Shown here: positions 61,482 through 64,000 of the stretch, in pieces
How positions within the stretch are numbered: position 1 is the first letter of the stretch
How the letters are laid out: every line of letters begins with the position of its first letter
The notes under the pieces: generated by a model
Databases searched by the model: none
What the model saw: the letters and a program-made list of their open reading frames with translations, nothing else
What the model was told of the DNA's origin: nothing
Translations under genes and position numbers: made by a program
Origin: Allocatelliglobosispora scoriae
GTDB taxonomy: Bacteria; Actinomycetota; Actinomycetes; Mycobacteriales; Micromonosporaceae
Length of the DNA: 64,000 nt
Assembly: GCF_014204945.1 (NCBI RefSeq)
Contig: NZ_JACHMN010000002.1
Location: forward strand, 3,123,001 to 3,187,000
Direction: 5' to 3'

Positions 61482-62492
61482 TCAGGCGACGTCTCGACGG
61501 CTCATGTTCCAGTAGGAGAGGCCGACGAGCACGGCGATGATGATGGCCATGACCGTACCGGTGTTGACCCAGGTGAGGGTCAGCGTCTCGGGCTTGCACT
61601 CGCCGCTGGAGAAGTTGCAGGACTGGTAGTCCTCGATGATGTACTCCTTGTCCATCCAGGCGATCATGTGCGTCGGCAGCAGATATGCCTCGACCCAGCG
61701 CACACCGGCGAGGTTGAGCACGATGCCCACGCCGAACTGGAAGACGACGATCACCGCTGCGGCGACACCGAGAGCCATCGCGGTGTGGCGGCCCAGGGTC
61801 GCCAGGGTGAAGCCGATGATCCCGAGAGTCAGGGCCAGCCCCAGCCCGCGCAGGCCCATCAGGCCGAAGGACTGCCAGGTGCCGGAGGTCATCCCGGTCG
61901 TGGTGCCGCGAACGGTCGCGACGAACCACAGCGCGGCCGTCCAGACCGCACCGATCGCGAGCGACCAGACCACCGCCCCGCCGATCAGCGAGCCCAGCTT
62001 GGCGCTCAGCACCACGCTTCGCTTGGGCCGCCAGAGCAGCAGGTTCATCATGCCGCCGCTGTTCCACTCGGCACCGACGAAGGAGGCGCCGATGACGAAG
62101 GTGATCAGGCCCATGATCGCCGCCCAGACCGTGATCATCGCGGGGAACTCGTCCTTGAAGTCGAAGCTCGACGGCATGTACCACTCCGCCTGGAAGTCCT
62201 CCTTGCGCGGGCCGCGGCACACCTCCTCGACGGGCATCTTCGAGGTGTCGGGGTTGGCCTTCATCGAGGCCTCGCACTCGGCCTTGCCCCGGCTGTTCCA
62301 GTAGCCGATCGAGTCCTCGTACTGGCGGTCGGCCTGGGCCTGGGCAGCGGCGAGCGTCTCCGGACCGGGCTTGGAGTTGGTGAAGAAGACCCCCGCCGCG
62401 ATGGCGGCGAGGATGACGATCCCGACGAGGATCATGTATTTGGTGAAGCGGCGCTTGAAGAGGCGGCGCCGTTCCGCGCGGACGATGCTCAT
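61482..62492 (-). CDS. ABC-2 type permease
   Basis: 336 aa. Six helices (YMILVGIVILAAIAAGVFF, MITVWAAIMGLITFVIGA, VMAIIIAVLVGLSYW) with a large extracytoplasmic loop (residues 45-110) and a Cys pair (NFSSGECKPE region). The ATG overlaps the stop of the ATPase gene by 4 bases. Together they form one exporter. Confidence 0.85.
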   Translation of the reverse strand: MSIVRAERRRLFKRRFTKYMILVGIVILAAIAAGVFFTNSKPGPETLAAAQAQADRQYEDSIGYWNSRGKAECEASMKANPDTSKMPVEEVCRGPRKEDFQAEWYMPSSFDFKDEFPAMITVWAAIMGLITFVIGASFVGAEWNSGGMMNLLLWRPKRSVVLSAKLGSLIGGAVVWSLAIGAVWTAALWFVATVRGTTTGMTSGTWQSFGLMGLRGLGLALTLGIIGFTLATLGRHTAMALGVAAAVIVVFQFGVGIVLNLAGVRWVEAYLLPTHMIAWMDKEYIIEDYQSCNFSSGECKPETLTLTWVNTGTVMAIIIAVLVGLSYWNMSRRDVA

Positions 62493-63484
62493 CGGGAGAC
62501 CTCACTCAGGGGACTGGGGGCGACGATCGCGGACTGGTCGACCTGGCGGTGCTGGCCGTCGACCGGCGCGGTCTCGGTCAGCTGCAGGAAGACGCTCTCC
62601 AGGTCGGCGAGGATCGGGGTCAGCTCGCTGACATAGAGCTGCTGGTCCGCGAGGACCTTCGTCACCCTGGCCGGCTTGTCCACACCGGAGACGAGCAGGT
62701 GATCGCCCTGGGCCTGCACACCGGCGCCGGAGGCACGCAGCGCCTCGGCGGCGAGCGTGAGGTCCGTGGGGGCCTCCAGGCGTACCCGGATGAGGCCGCT
62801 TGAGTGCGCGGCCAGGACCTCGCTGACGGGCCCGGCGGTGACGCGGCGGCCGCGCGAGATGATCGTGACACTGTCACAGATCAGCTCGACCTCGCCGAGG
62901 ATGTGGCTGGAGAGCACCACCGTCATGCCCTGCTCGGTGAGGGTCTTCATCAGGTCGCGCATCTCGCGGATGCCGCCCGGGTCGAGACCGTTGGCCGGCT
63001 CGTCGAGGATCAGCAGGCGCGGGTTCTTGAGGAGCGCGGAGGCCACGGCGAGCCGCTGCTTCATGCCCAGGGAGTAGGTCTTGACCCGGTCCTTGGCACG
63101 GTCGCGGAGACCGACGAGCTCCAGCACCGCGTCGACCTGCGTCTGCGGCACGTTGCCCGCGTCGGCGAGCAGGCTCAGCGTGTCCTGTGCGGTGAAGTGC
63201 GGGAAGAACTGCGGGCTCTCCACGATCGCACCGACCTGGGAGGCGACCAGCGGCAACGCGTCCGGGACCTCCTGGCCCAGGATGCGCATGGTCCCACCAT
63301 TGGGCTTGATCAGGCCGAGCAGCGTACGCAGGGTCGTGGTCTTGCCGGAACCGTTGGGTCCGAGGAAGCCGTGGACCTGTCCGGCCTCGACCTCCATATC
63401 GAACCCGTCAAGTGCCTGGCGAGGCCCACGAAGGCGACTGCGGTACGTCTTTCGTAGCCCGGATATCTCGAGTACGGCCGTCAT
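62489..63484 (-). CDS. ABC transporter ATP-binding protein
   Basis: 331 aa. Walker A GFLGPNGSGKTTTLRTL (near residue 42), signature YSLGMKQRLAVASALL and Walker B LLILDEPANGLDPGG. The C-terminal 100 residues are regulatory (VRLEAPTDLTLAAEALR). First gene of the operon with the permease. It resembles lantibiotic- or antibiotic-type exporters, but the substrate is unknown. Confidence 0.9.
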   Translation of the reverse strand: MTAVLEISGLRKTYRSRLRGPRQALDGFDMEVEAGQVHGFLGPNGSGKTTTLRTLLGLIKPNGGTMRILGQEVPDALPLVASQVGAIVESPQFFPHFTAQDTLSLLADAGNVPQTQVDAVLELVGLRDRAKDRVKTYSLGMKQRLAVASALLKNPRLLILDEPANGLDPGGIREMRDLMKTLTEQGMTVVLSSHILGEVELICDSVTIISRGRRVTAGPVSEVLAAHSSGLIRVRLEAPTDLTLAAEALRASGAGVQAQGDHLLVSGVDKPARVTKVLADQQLYVSELTPILADLESVFLQLTETAPVDGQHRQVDQSAIVAPSPLSEVSR

Positions 63485-63527
63485 GGGTCGACACCATACC
63501 CGGTATGTGGTTGGCCGTCTGCCCCGG

Positions 63528-64000
63528 TCATCTCCAAGCCCGCAGAACCTCGGCGGCCCGCTTGCCGACCTGGGCCAGCGACTCCGGCCGGCTGGGGTAA
63601 CCCTCCCAGCCCACGTCCGTGACGACGGAGACCTTGGCGCCCTCGCGGACGAAGAAGATCTGGAAGATCGCGCCGTTCGGCATCGATTCCGCCGACGCCG
63701 AATAGAACCGCTGCACCCCGAGCTCTCCCGGCGCCTTCACCGAATAGGCGAAGACATGGCCCTTGCCCACCTTTCGCCTCGCGCACCGGGCGACATCGGC
63801 GAGCACGTCATCCACGTACGCCTTCGCCGCCGCCGCGCTGTCGTAGAGCGTCACGACCTGGCGGTACCGGGACGTCTCGGGATTGCCGTTGTCGGGATCG
63901 TCGTCGAAGTAGACCTCGATCGCCCGGCGGGCCAGGATCCCGGCGGTCGGCAGCGCGCCCCGGTCGTTGCACGGGTTGGGCAGGAATTCGTGGAAGGGCT
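63528..64000 (-). CDS. Hypothetical protein, truncated by the window edge
   Basis: 157 codons visible; the frame stays open past 64000, so the N-terminus is missing. Visible parts: FHEFLPNPCNDRGALPTAG, TSRYRQVVTLYDS and a C-terminal AQVGKRAAEVLRAWR. Cysteines occur in NPCND and ARCARR. A GTG at 63854 could be an internal start but the homology-like pattern upstream continues. No family recognised; possibly an exported domain. Confidence 0.6.
   Translation of the reverse strand, partial: PFHEFLPNPCNDRGALPTAGILARRAIEVYFDDDPDNGNPETSRYRQVVTLYDSAAAAKAYVDDVLADVARCARRKVGKGHVFAYSVKAPGELGVQRFYSASAESMPNGAIFQIFFVREGAKVSVVTDVGWEGYPSRPESLAQVGKRAAEVLRAWR

Overview
The window is a stretch of chromosome from a high-GC actinobacterium. 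Mycothiol synthase (mshD), an orphan GlnR, a SAM-IV riboswitch, many leaderless genes and a paired-sulfurtransferase locus with a cysteine leader peptide all point to Actinomycetia. The gene set fits Micromonosporaceae best, but the family-level call is inference. I see no transposase, integrase, phage gene, CRISPR array, rRNA or tRNA. It reads as core chromosome with small accessory insertions.

Layout. 0-13.4 kb: membrane and lipid genes, a BKACE enzyme, glutaryl-CoA-type dehydrogenase, YgfZ/Fur/PabC/NUDIX, a repeat-filled gap (7.4-8.0 kb), a degenerate sigma-like membrane protein, mshD, glnR and two envelope genes. 13.4-17.6 kb: a cysteine leader peptide feeding sulfurtransferase and sseC, then DsrE, nitrobindin-like and Gfo/Idh/MocA genes. 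17.6-20.8 kb: a phosphate block (PiT, DUF47/PhoU-like, PPK2). 20.8-32.5 kb: DinG helicase, a GroES-like protein, AI-2E exporter, class A PBP, PrsW protease, a SAM-IV-controlled class V aminotransferase, FUSC and HD proteins. 32.6-45.3 kb: FAD oxidase, GlpD, a membrane-anchored subtilisin, GNAT, sugar porter, CutC, GroEL under tandem CIRCE, a frame-disrupted membrane protein and CspA. 45.5-64 kb: a beta-lactamase-fold protein, PaaN with its operators, TetR, SAM-I-controlled threonine synthase, an ATPase with an AT-rich promoter, a MarR/VOC pair, a hydrolase-ABC fusion with its permease, a class III aminotransferase and a second ABC exporter running to the edge.

The most unusual structure is not a gene. 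Two families of long palindromes (A, built on CAACTCTTGAAGAGTTG; B, built on TTTTGCAGCAAA) plus unrelated long hairpins sit at gene 3' ends. Every convergent gene pair with a gap over 10 bp has one. The arms of A, B and one further hairpin are themselves palindromic, and at 32.45-32.60 kb a B element is nested inside an A element. In one gene the element supplies the stop codon.

Many genes look leaderless, with TANNNT 6-8 bases before the start codon. The extreme case is a divergent pair whose start codons are 11 bp apart, each promoter overlapping the other gene's start. Two SAM riboswitch classes, a cysteine leader, two CIRCE boxes and two sets of paired operators make the window rich in cis-regulation.
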